From contig JAOTSI010000002.1 of the NCBI GenBank assembly GCA_029865005.1, positions 1-40,625 of the forward strand: a stretch of DNA of 40,625 nucleotides, in the 5' to 3' direction. The stretch is from Desulfobulbaceae bacterium. GTDB lineage: Bacteria > Desulfobacterota > Desulfobulbia > Desulfobulbales > Desulfobulbaceae. The position numbers and the translations under genes were made by a program. This document shows, piece after piece, positions 1 to 10,757 of this stretch; positions within the stretch are counted from its first letter, which is position 1, and every line of letters begins with the position of its first letter. The notes beneath the pieces were generated by a model. That model did not search any database. It was not told the DNA's origin and saw only the letters and a list, made by a program, of their open reading frames with translations.

Positions 1-598
1 GAATACTTTTGGCTGTGATAAAAATAAATATCCCAAACAAAAACAACATGACAGCAATTAGGTAGGCATGGGCAGTTTTATAAGTAATTAGTACTATGAT
101 TTGTGGTAACAAAATAACACCAAAAAAAACTTGAAAAAACAACTGATTAGGCGCTAAACTGGTTACACCGCCTGCACATATCATTATCAACGGCAATAGG
201 ATAATCAATCCTTCTGTTGTTAATCCTACCCGTGATAAAACCCAAGCGGCAAAAAAGCTCCACAATGCCGCTGAACTTATCATGCCCAACCCGAACCAGC
301 GGCGCCACAGCCCAGGGCTTTTCCCATACCAATTGTCGTAAAACTTCACCATAAGAAGACGCAGAAGTCCGATGAGCAACAACAGAAGTCCAATAGTATA
401 GACAAAGAGGGGTTGCTGTCGGCTAATATCGGTGCCAATAACCACCAACAGCCATGCAAGGGCATAGGAAAGGACACCAGTAATAGAGCGATGACTTAGA
501 TCACGATCACCCTGCTTGCGCATACGCGCTGACATCGGAACACCTTCCTCAATTTTCCGATGACCATGGTTCAAACCATTCGTTTCACTATTTTCCAT
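1..598 (-). CDS. Polytopic membrane sensor protein, N-terminal part (gene runs off the left edge)
   Basis: Manual minus-strand translation from ATG at 598 (MENSETNGLNHGHRKIEEGVPMSARMRKQGDRDLSHRSITGVLSYALAWLLVVIGTDISRQQ...) is open to position 1, with about 6 hydrophobic segments. It resembles the N-terminal membrane region of histidine kinases or diguanylate cyclases. It is absent from the ORF track because no stop lies in the window. Confidence 0.65.
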   Translation of the reverse strand, partial: MENSETNGLNHGHRKIEEGVPMSARMRKQGDRDLSHRSITGVLSYALAWLLVVIGTDISRQQPLFVYTIGLLLLLIGLLRLLMVKFYDNWYGKSPGLWRRWFGLGMISSAALWSFFAAWVLSRVGLTTEGLIILLPLIMICAGGVTSLAPNQLFFQVFFGVILLPQIIVLITYKTAHAYLIAVMLFLFGIFIFITAKSI

Positions 599-686
599 TT
601 TGCCTGTTACTTTTTTCACTCCAATAGCTCCATCTGAATAACACTTTGGATCTTTTCTAGTTGAGCTTTTTGGCCGTTATTATTTT

Positions 687-826
687 TTTGCCTATAAACA
701 AAACTCAGCAAACCGTCTTAAAAGTTCCGTGGATACAGTACCTTAATTGCGATTTATAAATTACCCTTGAACGTGCCTTCTGCGGGTAATTACCGAATTT
801 TCAGCTGAGTTTTGTTTAGAGGCAAA
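687..826. repeat. MITE-like inverted-repeat element (~140 bp)
   Basis: TTGCCTATAAACAAAACTCAGC (688-709) is inverted at 804-825 as GCTGAGTTTTGTTTAGAGGCAA: 21/22 matches, extendable by one base each side. Confidence 0.75.
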
Positions 827-3800
827 TTATTTATTAATTTCTTTTGTTTTCTCCAATGTATATATTTTCTTTTTAAGAGATTGCACTATTTCTTGCCCCT
901 TGGAGAATTGATATCTTTTCACCAATTCGTTTAAGGTTTCTAGGTCATCGACAAATTCTACCGGCAAGGTAAAATCCCTGATTGTTTTCAGTATGTCCCT
1001 GCATCTTCGCGGCACTCCTTCCTGAAGAAAAGGTTCCAAATTTCCCAAAACACCTTGAAGTTCTTTTAAATTATATTGCTGGACGGAAACATGTTGTTCT
1101 TCCTGTTCCAATATCTTCCTGGTCACCTGCTCATTACTCTTTGCCAATAAACCTTTGGAACTATGTATCTTTTCAAGTCGCTGCACATCTATTTTTGATA
1201 TTGAAAGATCTTTCTTTTTTTCTTTATGACGACCAAAGCATGCTGTGAAATTAAAAGTACTACCAACTCCGAGCTTACTTTCTACCCAGATCTTACCGGA
1301 CATCATTTCAATTAGTTTTTGGGAAATAATCAATCCTAAACCAGTGCCGCCGTATTTCCTTGTAGTAGATGTATCAGCTTGAGAAAATGCCTGAAACAAT
1401 ATACTTCTTTGTTCTTCAGCAAGACCGATGCCGGTATCCTGCACAGAGAACTTTAGAGTTGCTTGCAATTCGGTTTTGGCTATGGCTTTAACCTTTACTG
1501 CAACATTGCCGTGCTCAGTAAATTTAACTGCGTTATTAACCAGATTGGTGAGAATTTGCCCAAGGTGCAAGGGATCTCCTACCAGTCCGGTTGGCACCTC
1601 ATTACTAATGTCAAAAAACAAGGTTAATCCTTTCTTTTTTGCCGACAGCCCCACTGAGTTGTCAAGGTTGGTAAAAACATCCTCCAGATGAAAAGGCACT
1701 GATTCGATAGTAAATTTGTCTGCCTCGATTTTGGAGTAATCAAGAATATTATTGATTATGTCTAGAAGTTTACCAGATGATACTTGTATCTTACTTATAT
1801 AATCATGCTGTTTTGCTGTGAGTTCGCTTTTCAATGCTAAGTAGCTCATACCCATAATGGCATTCATGGGAGTAAGAATCTCATGACTCATGTTGGCCAA
1901 GAACTCACTCTTGGCCTTACTGGCTGTATTCGCCTTTACTGCCATCTCCTCAGCAAACTTAGTCTTTTCTAGAAGAATTTTGTTTAAACGCTCAGTATCA
2001 TTTCTTGCTTCTTCTGCATCTTCCATCATACTCAGCAATACTTCCTGTTTTTCCTCTAAGTTAGCCGCTTGTTCTTCTTGAACGGCCAATAGTCTCTTCA
2101 TTTTTATTTCGTTTTGTTTTTTATTGGTAATATCAGCATGGGTACCAAACATAATCAGGGGTTTTTCGTCATCAGTCCATGTGGAGACCTTGCCATGTTC
2201 GAATACCCAGACCCAACTACCGTTTTTATGTTTCATGCGGCATTCGTAGGCAAAATGACTACTTTTACCAGTAAAGTGTTGTTGTAACAATTCTTTTGCC
2301 TTAGCTACGTCATCGGGATGACAAAGGGTCAACCAGGTATTAATGTTGACAGGTTCCAACTCTTCTAGTGTATAACCAACTATCTCAGCCCATCTTTCGT
2401 TGAAAATAGTCTCGCCATTTTGCACATTCCATTCCCATGTGCCGAGGTTTGTCCCGGAAATAAATAGTTCAATCCGTTTTTTTTCGGTAGCTAACAGTTC
2501 TGCCAGTTGCTGTGATGAGGTGATATCGACCAAATAACCAAAGTAATGGGTAATCACACCCTCATTATTTCTGATTATGGTTGTGTAATCAGCCACCCAT
2601 ATATACTTGCCGCTTCTGGTCAACAACCGATAAGGTTGATGTTGAAAACTATTTTGTCTCTTGTTGCAAGCTTCTGTCACTTCAGCAGCTACCCTGTTTA
2701 AATCATCAGGGTGGACGATCTCAACATATGGCGATTCACCGGAAATGAATTCTTGAGAGTGATAGCCGAGGATTTCTTTTGTATTCTGGGAGACATATTC
2801 CACCGGCCAGCCTTCCTTAGCTGCCCACTTGAAAATCATAGTTGGGCCACGTACGAAAAGGGAATGTTCATGAGCTAGGTTATTCTCCACCTCTTTTTTT
2901 AAACGGCCTCGATGAACAATTAAAAAACTCATAATCACAATCATCCCTGTCACACCAGCAGATAGTAGAACTTTAACGAGAATATTCAGGACCGGTATAT
3001 GATAGGGAAAAAGAATTGCCAGTTGAACATCTGGCAAGAGGGTCGGACTGTTGATGACATTAAAAACCTGGTCTGCAGTGGTGATTTTAGAAGATAACAA
3101 ATTATAATCCAGAGGAGCCAGTGGTTGGTCGGCAAATTGACGACTCTGCCTTATCGTATTGAGTCTATCTTCGGATATGGGCTGACCGACCTTAAAAAGC
3201 CAATCCTCCTGGTTGGTCGCAAAGATAACTCCAGTGGAATTCATAAAGGCGATTGGGTAAGGATAATCATCAAATAACTGGTCAAACAATTCAAGACCTG
3301 TTTTTATTACCATAACACCGAGTACCTCATTACCAATGATAATAGGGGTGCTGTGATATACTCCAAGCTTGCCTGTGGTTACACCAAGTGCGATGTACGT
3401 CGTGTCATCACTAAATTTTACTGCCCTTGTGAAATAGGGACGAAAGGCGTAATTTTTACCTGTCAGTGTTTCTTCTCCATTTTTTCCATATGGGGTGCAG
3501 GCAATGGTCGTTCCTTCCCGGTCCAGAATATATACAAGGGCAGCCCTGGTAATTTGTTGTAAAAATATAAGCTCTTCAATAATTGCTTCATTGTCGGGCA
3601 GGGTCAGGCCTTTTGTCACCTTTATTACTTCGGGATGGGTTGCGAGTTGACTCATCATGTTCTGAATTTTCATAAGGCCCTCTCTATTGAGAGAAGATAC
3701 CTGAATAGCGGCTGACTGCTCTGCTTTTAATCGTGCCTGATCATAGTGGGTGACCATAGCAGTTTTCCAGGCTATAGCCACAGTCAACCCCACGGCCAGA

Positions 3801-3835
3801 ATAAATACGGGCCAGAATAATTTTTCCTTATTCAT
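827..3835 (-). CDS. Membrane sensor histidine kinase (dCache-like sensor, two PAS domains, HisKA, HATPase)
   Basis: N-terminal TM followed by an extracytoplasmic sensor domain and second TM; PAS/PAC stretches; H-box SHEILTPMNAIMGMS; ATP-binding motifs [17 protein letters not shown] and GGTGLGL. The start was reset to MNKEKLFW at 3835, overlapping the upstream stop. Confidence 0.9.
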   Translation of the reverse strand: MNKEKLFWPVFILAVGLTVAIAWKTAMVTHYDQARLKAEQSAAIQVSSLNREGLMKIQNMMSQLATHPEVIKVTKGLTLPDNEAIIEELIFLQQITRAALVYILDREGTTIACTPYGKNGEETLTGKNYAFRPYFTRAVKFSDDTTYIALGVTTGKLGVYHSTPIIIGNEVLGVMVIKTGLELFDQLFDDYPYPIAFMNSTGVIFATNQEDWLFKVGQPISEDRLNTIRQSRQFADQPLAPLDYNLLSSKITTADQVFNVINSPTLLPDVQLAILFPYHIPVLNILVKVLLSAGVTGMIVIMSFLIVHRGRLKKEVENNLAHEHSLFVRGPTMIFKWAAKEGWPVEYVSQNTKEILGYHSQEFISGESPYVEIVHPDDLNRVAAEVTEACNKRQNSFQHQPYRLLTRSGKYIWVADYTTIIRNNEGVITHYFGYLVDITSSQQLAELLATEKKRIELFISGTNLGTWEWNVQNGETIFNERWAEIVGYTLEELEPVNINTWLTLCHPDDVAKAKELLQQHFTGKSSHFAYECRMKHKNGSWVWVFEHGKVSTWTDDEKPLIMFGTHADITNKKQNEIKMKRLLAVQEEQAANLEEKQEVLLSMMEDAEEARNDTERLNKILLEKTKFAEEMAVKANTASKAKSEFLANMSHEILTPMNAIMGMSYLALKSELTAKQHDYISKIQVSSGKLLDIINNILDYSKIEADKFTIESVPFHLEDVFTNLDNSVGLSAKKKGLTLFFDISNEVPTGLVGDPLHLGQILTNLVNNAVKFTEHGNVAVKVKAIAKTELQATLKFSVQDTGIGLAEEQRSILFQAFSQADTSTTRKYGGTGLGLIISQKLIEMMSGKIWVESKLGVGSTFNFTACFGRHKEKKKDLSISKIDVQRLEKIHSSKGLLAKSNEQVTRKILEQEEQHVSVQQYNLKELQGVLGNLEPFLQEGVPRRCRDILKTIRDFTLPVEFVDDLETLNELVKRYQFSKGQEIVQSLKKKIYTLEKTKEINK

Positions 3836-5684
3836 TATCCGCCTCTCCTGTCCCCTTATATTTTGGCGGGTTACCAGCGGCAATGAGTAATTTATTTACC
3901 TCCAGTTTCATTGCCATGATTCTTTTTTCTCGGCCCATGGTTAATTTGTTCAGCCTCTCAGCGCTGAACAAGGCTTGAGCCAGTTTGTCGGCCGCTTTTT
4001 CTGTCACAATGATCTGAGAAACGACTTCTGCCATACGGCTTAGGTGAATATCATCATTGTCCAACTGATGTTTGGCAAACATAGCCATAACACCAACCGT
4101 TTTATAATCTTGATCCATAAGCCTATAACCGGCAAAAGAAACCAGATTATGTTTCCTGGCCCATTGATGGTCATGGATTCTAGGGTCTGTGGAGACTTGA
4201 TTGGTTATAAATTTACGCTGTTCCCCTGTGGCTAATTGACCTATTTTATAAGCCCCCAATGGAATTCTTCCATGAGCACCGTCAAGGTGGGTATACTTGC
4301 CGACACTTGTTTTAAGGTGAAGGCAAGTGGTAGAATGAAAACAATATAATTTTTCCTCAGAGCTGTTAGCATGACAACATCCCTTTTGGCACAGATCTTT
4401 AGGGCCAATTAGCCATATCCGAGCAAAATACAGGCTAAAATTGTCAACTAAACTTTTACAGATCAATGCAAGCTTATCTGTAAGCAGCCCAGGAGCAAGG
4501 AGTCTCATCTGTAGATCATTGATTTCTGTGGTTCTAACAGCATGAGCATCAAGCAGAACCTGGTTTTGTTTAAGTGTACTGATATCAACAAAAGACTCGA
4601 TTATTTTTCGTCCATTTATCGTCTCAATCAGCTTTACGGTTTTCATTATATTAACAGTACTGCCACCAGCGCAACGCAGCACAGTCTCATGACTTTCCAT
4701 TTTCTCGTTGAGGTCAATAATAGGACAGTTCCCCTGCGCTTTTGAACAAACGAGCTGATGACATGGTTTTCCGACAAGATCGGTATACTGATACCCGCTC
4801 ATGGACAAGGCCGCCGGATTTAAATAATCAATATTTTGTGTCTGGAAATCAATTATAAGTATACCGAACTGTACAGTATCAAGGATTTTGCGGTTTCGTT
4901 CTTCTTTGCGCATAAGTTCTTTCTCGGCTTCCTCATGTGCCTGCAAGCCGATTTTAATCTGGTGAAAAGCAAAAAATGCACCAAATAATCCAAAGAGCCA
5001 AAGCAAACTTCCTGCGCCGATAATTCGTATTATTTCTCTTCTCTCAATAATTTGATATTTCTCAAGGGGTAGGGTAATTGTAATACCACCTTGAATACCA
5101 CCGTCCTTGTAGTCCTGGTGGTCATGACATTTAAGGCACTCTTTGATAGTAACCAAAGGTCGCATTAGTCTGAAAACAGACTTTCCATTTAATATTGAAA
5201 CATTGCTAACCTCCTTAGCCCCCTTCACAAATTGGGCTAAGGCCTTTCTTTCCCATTGGTCCGGCAAATTTTCAGGACGCAGTAGATTCAGGCTGGTAAG
5301 ATGTCCGGTAACACCATATTCCTTCGCAAACTCTTCACTTAATTGGCGATAAATATAAGCAGGGTTCATCAATGTCAATTTTTTACCATCGGTACTTACA
5401 ATATCTCGATCTGGAATATGAGAGAGGTAAGGGTTGGGCGGGGTCACTTCGGTGGGCGACACATAGACACCTCCATGCATTGCGGCCCATTTTCTGATAG
5501 ATACATCTTTATGAAAAAATGCGATAGCTTCGGATCGAACAAGCTCTATGGTTGTCGCCCGTTCTTCACTTATCAAAATAACCATAGTTAACACGATAAT
5601 TACTGTCCAAGTACCATACATTAACCATTTCAGACTCTGTACATTGGCTATGGTGAGCATTTTTTGTGTAGTTACCGTTTTCAT
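3828..5684 (-). CDS. DUF3365-type periplasmic heme (CxxCH) sensor protein with PAS and GAF domains, no kinase domain
   Basis: TM, then an HKDVSIRKWAAMHGGVYV...VTIKECLKCH region (DUF3365-like with one CxxCH), TM, PAS (NRKILDTVQFGILIID...), GAF-like region, and coiled tail LNKLTMGREKRIMAMKLEVNKLL. Start taken at MKTVTTQK. Confidence 0.85.
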   Translation of the reverse strand: MKTVTTQKMLTIANVQSLKWLMYGTWTVIIVLTMVILISEERATTIELVRSEAIAFFHKDVSIRKWAAMHGGVYVSPTEVTPPNPYLSHIPDRDIVSTDGKKLTLMNPAYIYRQLSEEFAKEYGVTGHLTSLNLLRPENLPDQWERKALAQFVKGAKEVSNVSILNGKSVFRLMRPLVTIKECLKCHDHQDYKDGGIQGGITITLPLEKYQIIERREIIRIIGAGSLLWLFGLFGAFFAFHQIKIGLQAHEEAEKELMRKEERNRKILDTVQFGILIIDFQTQNIDYLNPAALSMSGYQYTDLVGKPCHQLVCSKAQGNCPIIDLNEKMESHETVLRCAGGSTVNIMKTVKLIETINGRKIIESFVDISTLKQNQVLLDAHAVRTTEINDLQMRLLAPGLLTDKLALICKSLVDNFSLYFARIWLIGPKDLCQKGCCHANSSEEKLYCFHSTTCLHLKTSVGKYTHLDGAHGRIPLGAYKIGQLATGEQRKFITNQVSTDPRIHDHQWARKHNLVSFAGYRLMDQDYKTVGVMAMFAKHQLDNDDIHLSRMAEVVSQIIVTEKAADKLAQALFSAERLNKLTMGREKRIMAMKLEVNKLLIAAGNPPKYKGTGEADNE

Positions 5685-5910
5685 ATTAGTTTCATAAAGA
5701 TAATTTAATTCACCTATAAACAATTATCAGCTTGGTTATCTTTACTTATGAGTAGGTCATTCATATTCGTTTTTTTTTAGTGTAATTGCTTCATTTTTTT
5801 ATAAATATATCTAAAAACAAGATAGTAATAACTATTTATGGACATATACCTAAGGACCTCCTGTAGATTAATGGGTGCAGTAGGTTCTATTTCAATATCT
5901 TTATTAGTTA

Positions 5911-8685
5911 TCAGGTATTTATTTTTGCTGTTAATTGTTTTATTATTTTTGTTACTTCGTCGAATTTATATTTTGCTGCCCGTCTGATCAACTTCTCTAC
6001 ATCTTTATTGAACTCATCTGGCCAGTCAAATTTATCAATCTCTAGTATAATTTCTTTACAGATCTTGAGTTTTCCTTTCCCTATATAATTATTGAGCTTT
6101 GAAAGTAATTCAAGTAACAACTCTGGGTTGCCCACCTCTTTTATGTTTGTTATTTCACATTCAGCTTCTCTCTTTACGAAAGATGACAATGCTGTGAAGA
6201 TTTGCGTTAATTCCCTATCGAAAGAAGCAATTAATTCTCTTGATGGTTGGTCACTTATTACGATGGCGGCTTCTAGCTCAGCGGATTTTTTTTGTAAATC
6301 GTGAGCACCAATGGTACCAGCCAACCCTTTAATAGTATGGACAAGACGTTGTGCTAACTCTATGTCTTTTCTATTAATAGCTTCACGGATCTGGCTCGTC
6401 ACTTCTTGATTGCTATAATAAAATTTAACAAGCAGGTTTCGATAAAGCTTGGTATTGCCCCCAACCATGGCAAGTCCACTTTTAACCGTAATACCAGGCA
6501 GATCAGGGATTGCGAGTCTTTTATTTTTCTGATAAGGGTTAGTTAATTTTTCAACCAGATACTCTGGAATTTTTCGTACTCCTGGTTTAATCCATTTAAT
6601 CAGAGTGTTAAACAGTTCACTCGGGTTAATTGGTTTAGTTAAATGATCATTCATTCCAGCGGAAAGGCTTTTCTTTTTATCTCCAATCATAGCATGAGCC
6701 GTCATGGCAATAATCGGTATAGGGAATGTTGGTTTTTGATTTATATGTTCAAATTTTCGAATTTCTTGGGCTGAATTAAAACCATTCATTATAGGCATTT
6801 GTATATCCATAAGAATGAGATCGTAATTATTTTTACTTGCCATTTCTACAGCTTCCTTGCCGTTATTGGCTATATCCACCATAAAGGCTGCTTGTTCCAG
6901 TATCTCTTGAGCAACTTGTTGATTGATCAAGTTGTCTTCAGCCAAAAGAATTTGAGCACCTCTAATCTTCCTTAGTGCATCATTATCTTTATCCTTTTTT
7001 GTCTTTCGCGAGATATCCCTTATTCCTTTCTTGCCGAATGCTTGCCTGGTGGCGTTTAAGAGCATGGAGTAGATCACTGGTTTAGTCAGACAGCCTTCTA
7101 TTGTGATACCAGTCGCTTGCTGCATCACCTCTTCATGGTAACGTGCTGTAATTATAATGATCTTGGGCTGCAAGGAAAGCTCTAGTTCTTTAATTATTTT
7201 TGAAGTAGCTATTCCATCCAAAACCGGCATGTTGTAGTCCATGTATATTATCTCAAAAGGGTTCCCCTTTTTGTCAGCTAGAATGACATCGGATACTGCC
7301 TCATTACCAGAAGAGGCTTGCTTTACCACAAAGGACATGGACTCAAGTAAGTCTTGCATGATTTCACGAGATATTTGATTGTCATCCACTATTAGGACGT
7401 GTTTGTCACGAAGGGTGGATTCTGGTAAAAGAGGTTTTTTTTCATTATCTTGTAATTCGAATACAGCTGTGAAAATAAAAGTGCTGCCCTCACCGAATGC
7501 ACTTTCGACCCAAATTTCACCACCCATCATCTCACAAAGTTTCTTTGAAATAGTAAGTCCTAATCCGGTGCCGCCATAATTGCGTTGAATGGCAGGGTCA
7601 GCTTGAGAAAAGGGCTGAAATAATTTATTTCGTTGTTTCTTTGTGAGGCCGATGCCACTGTCCTGTACAGCGAACTGGAGAGTGATCTCTGATTTACTTT
7701 TTTCAACTGCAGAGACTCCGACAACAATTTCTCCTGTTTCAGTAAACTTAACCGCATTATTGACAAGATTAATCAAAATCTGATTTAATCGTAAGGGATC
7801 ACCTTTTAGGTCATTTGGTGTATTTTCATCTACATGAAAAAGCAGTTCTAATCCATTTTCCTCCGCCTTGATGCTGGTAAGATCGGCAAGGTTGGTAAGT
7901 ACGTCATCCATTTGAAAGTTTATTGACTCTATGGCAAACTTGCCGGCCTCAATTTTGGAAAAGTCAAGAATGTCATTAATTATAACCAGTAGCGTGTTAG
8001 CGGACCCTTTGATTTTGCTAATATAGTCAGATTGCTTGGGGGAAAGGTTAGTTTTTAAAGCTAAATGGCTCATCCCTATTATAGCATTTAGCGGTGTACG
8101 TATTTCATGACTCATATTGGCTAGGAAATCACTCTTGGCCCTAGTCGCATTTTCTGACTTTTTTTGTGCCGTCTTGAGTTCTTCCAATATATTTTGCATG
8201 GCATGACGGGTCTTGTGGAGTTCCTCGATTTTGTTTTGAAGCTTTTTATTAGTATGGTTCCGTTCTTGGAATGAATCTTCCAATTGCCGAGTCATATTGT
8301 TAAAGGCTATTGAAAAATCACCCATAAAGTCGACTTTCAGGCCGAAATCCCCCTTGGCAATTTGCTGGGTTGTCCAAGTCAAGTGCTGCAAATTAGCCCG
8401 CAGTGTTTTTAAAGATTGTAGAAATAAAAGTGATCCCTTAGGAATATCAATATCCAGTTCTCCGTTTGACAATGTGTAAGCCAAGCCTGAGGCTTTGTTA
8501 TACACTTCAAGAAACCGATTGATATAACCAACAACTTGTTTTATCTCATTATCTGGATAATCTTCAGACAATTTTATGAGAGCAGGCGTTGTTCCTTTAA
8601 GTAAAAAATAAAAAGCCTCTGTAATTTTATCAATATCTTCTTCTTTAACTGTGATCATAGAGGGATAATCCTTATATGAATCCAA
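5911..8685 (-). CDS. Hybrid histidine kinase (HisKA, HATPase, REC, REC, HPt)
   Basis: H-box [39 protein letters not shown]; receivers [15 protein letters not shown]...[11 protein letters not shown] and [15 protein letters not shown]...[11 protein letters not shown]; HPt motif [17 protein letters not shown]. Confidence 0.95.
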   Translation of the reverse strand: MDSYKDYPSMITVKEEDIDKITEAFYFLLKGTTPALIKLSEDYPDNEIKQVVGYINRFLEVYNKASGLAYTLSNGELDIDIPKGSLLFLQSLKTLRANLQHLTWTTQQIAKGDFGLKVDFMGDFSIAFNNMTRQLEDSFQERNHTNKKLQNKIEELHKTRHAMQNILEELKTAQKKSENATRAKSDFLANMSHEIRTPLNAIIGMSHLALKTNLSPKQSDYISKIKGSANTLLVIINDILDFSKIEAGKFAIESINFQMDDVLTNLADLTSIKAEENGLELLFHVDENTPNDLKGDPLRLNQILINLVNNAVKFTETGEIVVGVSAVEKSKSEITLQFAVQDSGIGLTKKQRNKLFQPFSQADPAIQRNYGGTGLGLTISKKLCEMMGGEIWVESAFGEGSTFIFTAVFELQDNEKKPLLPESTLRDKHVLIVDDNQISREIMQDLLESMSFVVKQASSGNEAVSDVILADKKGNPFEIIYMDYNMPVLDGIATSKIIKELELSLQPKIIIITARYHEEVMQQATGITIEGCLTKPVIYSMLLNATRQAFGKKGIRDISRKTKKDKDNDALRKIRGAQILLAEDNLINQQVAQEILEQAAFMVDIANNGKEAVEMASKNNYDLILMDIQMPIMNGFNSAQEIRKFEHINQKPTFPIPIIAMTAHAMIGDKKKSLSAGMNDHLTKPINPSELFNTLIKWIKPGVRKIPEYLVEKLTNPYQKNKRLAIPDLPGITVKSGLAMVGGNTKLYRNLLVKFYYSNQEVTSQIREAINRKDIELAQRLVHTIKGLAGTIGAHDLQKKSAELEAAIVISDQPSRELIASFDRELTQIFTALSSFVKREAECEITNIKEVGNPELLLELLSKLNNYIGKGKLKICKEIILEIDKFDWPDEFNKDVEKLIRRAAKYKFDEVTKIIKQLTAKINT

Positions 8686-8696
8686 GCTGTAGTTGG

Positions 8697-9224
8697 CTAA
8701 TCATTGAGTCTAACATCGAACCGGCAAACCCTGTCACCTGAGGCCCAGCAGTCAACTTCCTTTACAATGAAATCTTTACCAGTATAGTCTCCGAGGACTC
8801 CACTGATAAATCCTTCATCATAAGTACAAACTTGTTCATTGCAGACCGGTAGCCCTGAACAATCCAGATCTTCCGCAACTGTTAAAGTAAAAATCATCCC
8901 TTCCACATTAGCCTTTTCAACTCGCAAAACACCTATTTTTAATTTTTTCATCAGTTCTTTAAGCTCTACGATAAAATCATTAAAGCTATTTTTTTTATTT
9001 ATAAACTCCTGGCAAAAAGTTTTGCCTGCAAACTTGCCTGCATTGTAAAAAATTCTGTCTGCGGTCTCGACATCAAACTCTTTTATTAGAACATCTCTTA
9101 AAGTGAATTGCATTAGTCGATATACACTGACATCCATGGTGGTTCCAAGGTTGGGACGACCTTCAATTACATCGCCGATCATATTCCAGGTAAACTTCAA
9201 CTCTTCTCTTTCTTCTTTGAACAT
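8697..9224 (-). CDS. V4R (4-vinyl reductase) domain sensor protein
   Basis: C-terminal [51 protein letters not shown] is V4R-like. The stop lies 11 bp before the hybrid kinase start. Confidence 0.85.
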   Translation of the reverse strand: MFKEEREELKFTWNMIGDVIEGRPNLGTTMDVSVYRLMQFTLRDVLIKEFDVETADRIFYNAGKFAGKTFCQEFINKKNSFNDFIVELKELMKKLKIGVLRVEKANVEGMIFTLTVAEDLDCSGLPVCNEQVCTYDEGFISGVLGDYTGKDFIVKEVDCWASGDRVCRFDVRLND

Positions 9225-9616
9225 TTTGCTACCTCAACATGATTATTTTACGGCTTTCTTTTCTCAATAAATCCTTTCATTAAGAATAAAAACAATTTTA
9301 TTATATCACACGAATAAAACTACTGTCGAATCAAGAATGCATCAATTGGGTCAAATACAGTTCGTTTGCACTCTGTATCAAGGTAATAGAGATAATTAGT
9401 CATAAAAATTTATTGCATGATGTCTGATATATTTATGTACAAAAAAAAGAGGTAAAAATCTTCCACAACAACACCAAAAAATATAGATTAATCAATCTAT
9501 CAACTACATTTTCTCTAAAAACTTATTAAAACTGTAGATTTATTTACCGACAATCATAGGTCTAAATGTAGATGTTGGGATTATCCGTAAACACCAAACT
9601 TACAGATTTGATTTAT

Positions 9617-9662
9617 CTAACGATAAGGATATTTTCTTACAGGCAACTAACGATAATGATAT
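9617..9662. repeat. Tandem direct repeat of a 16-mer, possible regulatory site
   Basis: CTAACGATAAGGATAT (9617-9632) and CTAACGATAATGATAT (9647-9662): 15/16 identity, 30-bp period. Confidence 0.45.
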
Positions 9663-9666
9663 AGTA

Positions 9667-9706
9667 AAAAGTGGTTTCTCGCTGTTTTGAAAGGGTAACC
9701 ACTTTT
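9667..9706. other. Hairpin / candidate terminator or structured intergenic element
   Basis: AAAAGTGGTT (9667-9676) pairs perfectly with AACCACTTTT (9697-9706). Confidence 0.4.
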
Positions 9707-10144
9707 AAATCACTGGTGGTTAAGTGGTAATAGTTAATCCCTGCTTACTGTGTATCATGAATAGCACAGAAAGAAATAGCTCCAAGACCAAGCCTTAGGG
9801 GAGCTCGCTAGCTCGTAGCCTTGCCCCCTTTCCCTTTCAATGCTTTACCTATCGTTGACGAAAGCGAGAGGGCCGAGTCCTCCAGAGGGAGAGTTCCTTC
9901 TCAAGAGCTGACCAGATATATCGCCGAAGCAAAGGTATTTTTACGAAATTTCCCACTCGATACAGAAAAGAACCAAAAATATTGGGCGATTGCTCTAATT
10001 TTACGATTAAAAAAAAGTATTCAAATCGGTAAAATAATTGTCTCTCAAGAAAACGATCAACGTTTAAGTGGATCAAGTTCAGTCTAAAAATTTAGTAAGT
10101 TATATACCATTGATAAATACCAGGCCGATAACGCCTCGCAATGG

Positions 10145-10302
10145 TAAGCGTTTACCAGCACCACATCTGCGCGCGATCAGGCCGGATTAGCACTGGATTA
10201 ACTATAGCTCACCAGCCTGCTTGCACCCATCCGCAGTACCTGTAAACGCATACTAGATTGATGTTGTGAAACTTTTCTTTTTAACCCGGTGAACGGTTAC
10301 GC
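10145..10302. repeat. Dispersed structured repeat, copy A
   Basis: Aligns along its length with 36418-36577. Shared blocks include AGGATTAACT/TGGATTAACT-TAGCTCACC, TTGCACCCAT, TAAACG and a GTTGAGCAGTTAC/GGTGAACGGTTAC end. GCGTTTAC (10148) and GTAAACGC (10242) form an internal stem. Confidence 0.6.
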
Positions 10303-10757
10303 ACAATGAACATGTGATTACCCATACTCAACCATGACACCACTAGGTATCCGATACGAGCAATTGACACGGCTGGACTTTTACATGCTATATTGCAGCA
10401 TTGTCGGCCGCTACCAAGACCCAGACATGAAGAATCCCCTCATACGGTTCCTCGACACCAAAACCTCTATTTCGATGCCTCTAAGCTGCAAAGCCATATA
10501 TTGTGTTATATTAAAGTGTTAAACTAAAAGTACTTGACTTTCAACCACCTGTTTTGTAATCATTGCTTCGATAATTGTCTTGGCCTGCAAGGTTTTTACA
10601 ATTGCTACGACAAGTAGTGCCTTACTTTAAGCTGCATTTGTCAAAGACACAGTTGCCGGAGGCGACAATCAGTTAAAAATAAGGCCTGTTTTTCCTCATT
10701 CATCCATATTTTTCTTTCCCGGCTGGTCTGGCTGAAAGCGAATTTTTACCACCTTTT

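Noticed and set aside
1-60. AAAATAAATATCCCAAAC at the left edge as a further copy of the 26168 repeat
   Set aside because: It lies in coding sequence of the membrane sensor, and the match is short and AT-rich. Probably coincidental.
9821-10087. 88-aa plus ORF overlapping a 75-aa minus ORF
   Set aside because: Antisense to each other, no recognisable domain or clear RBS, and located in a repeat-rich intergenic region. Chance ORFs are more likely.
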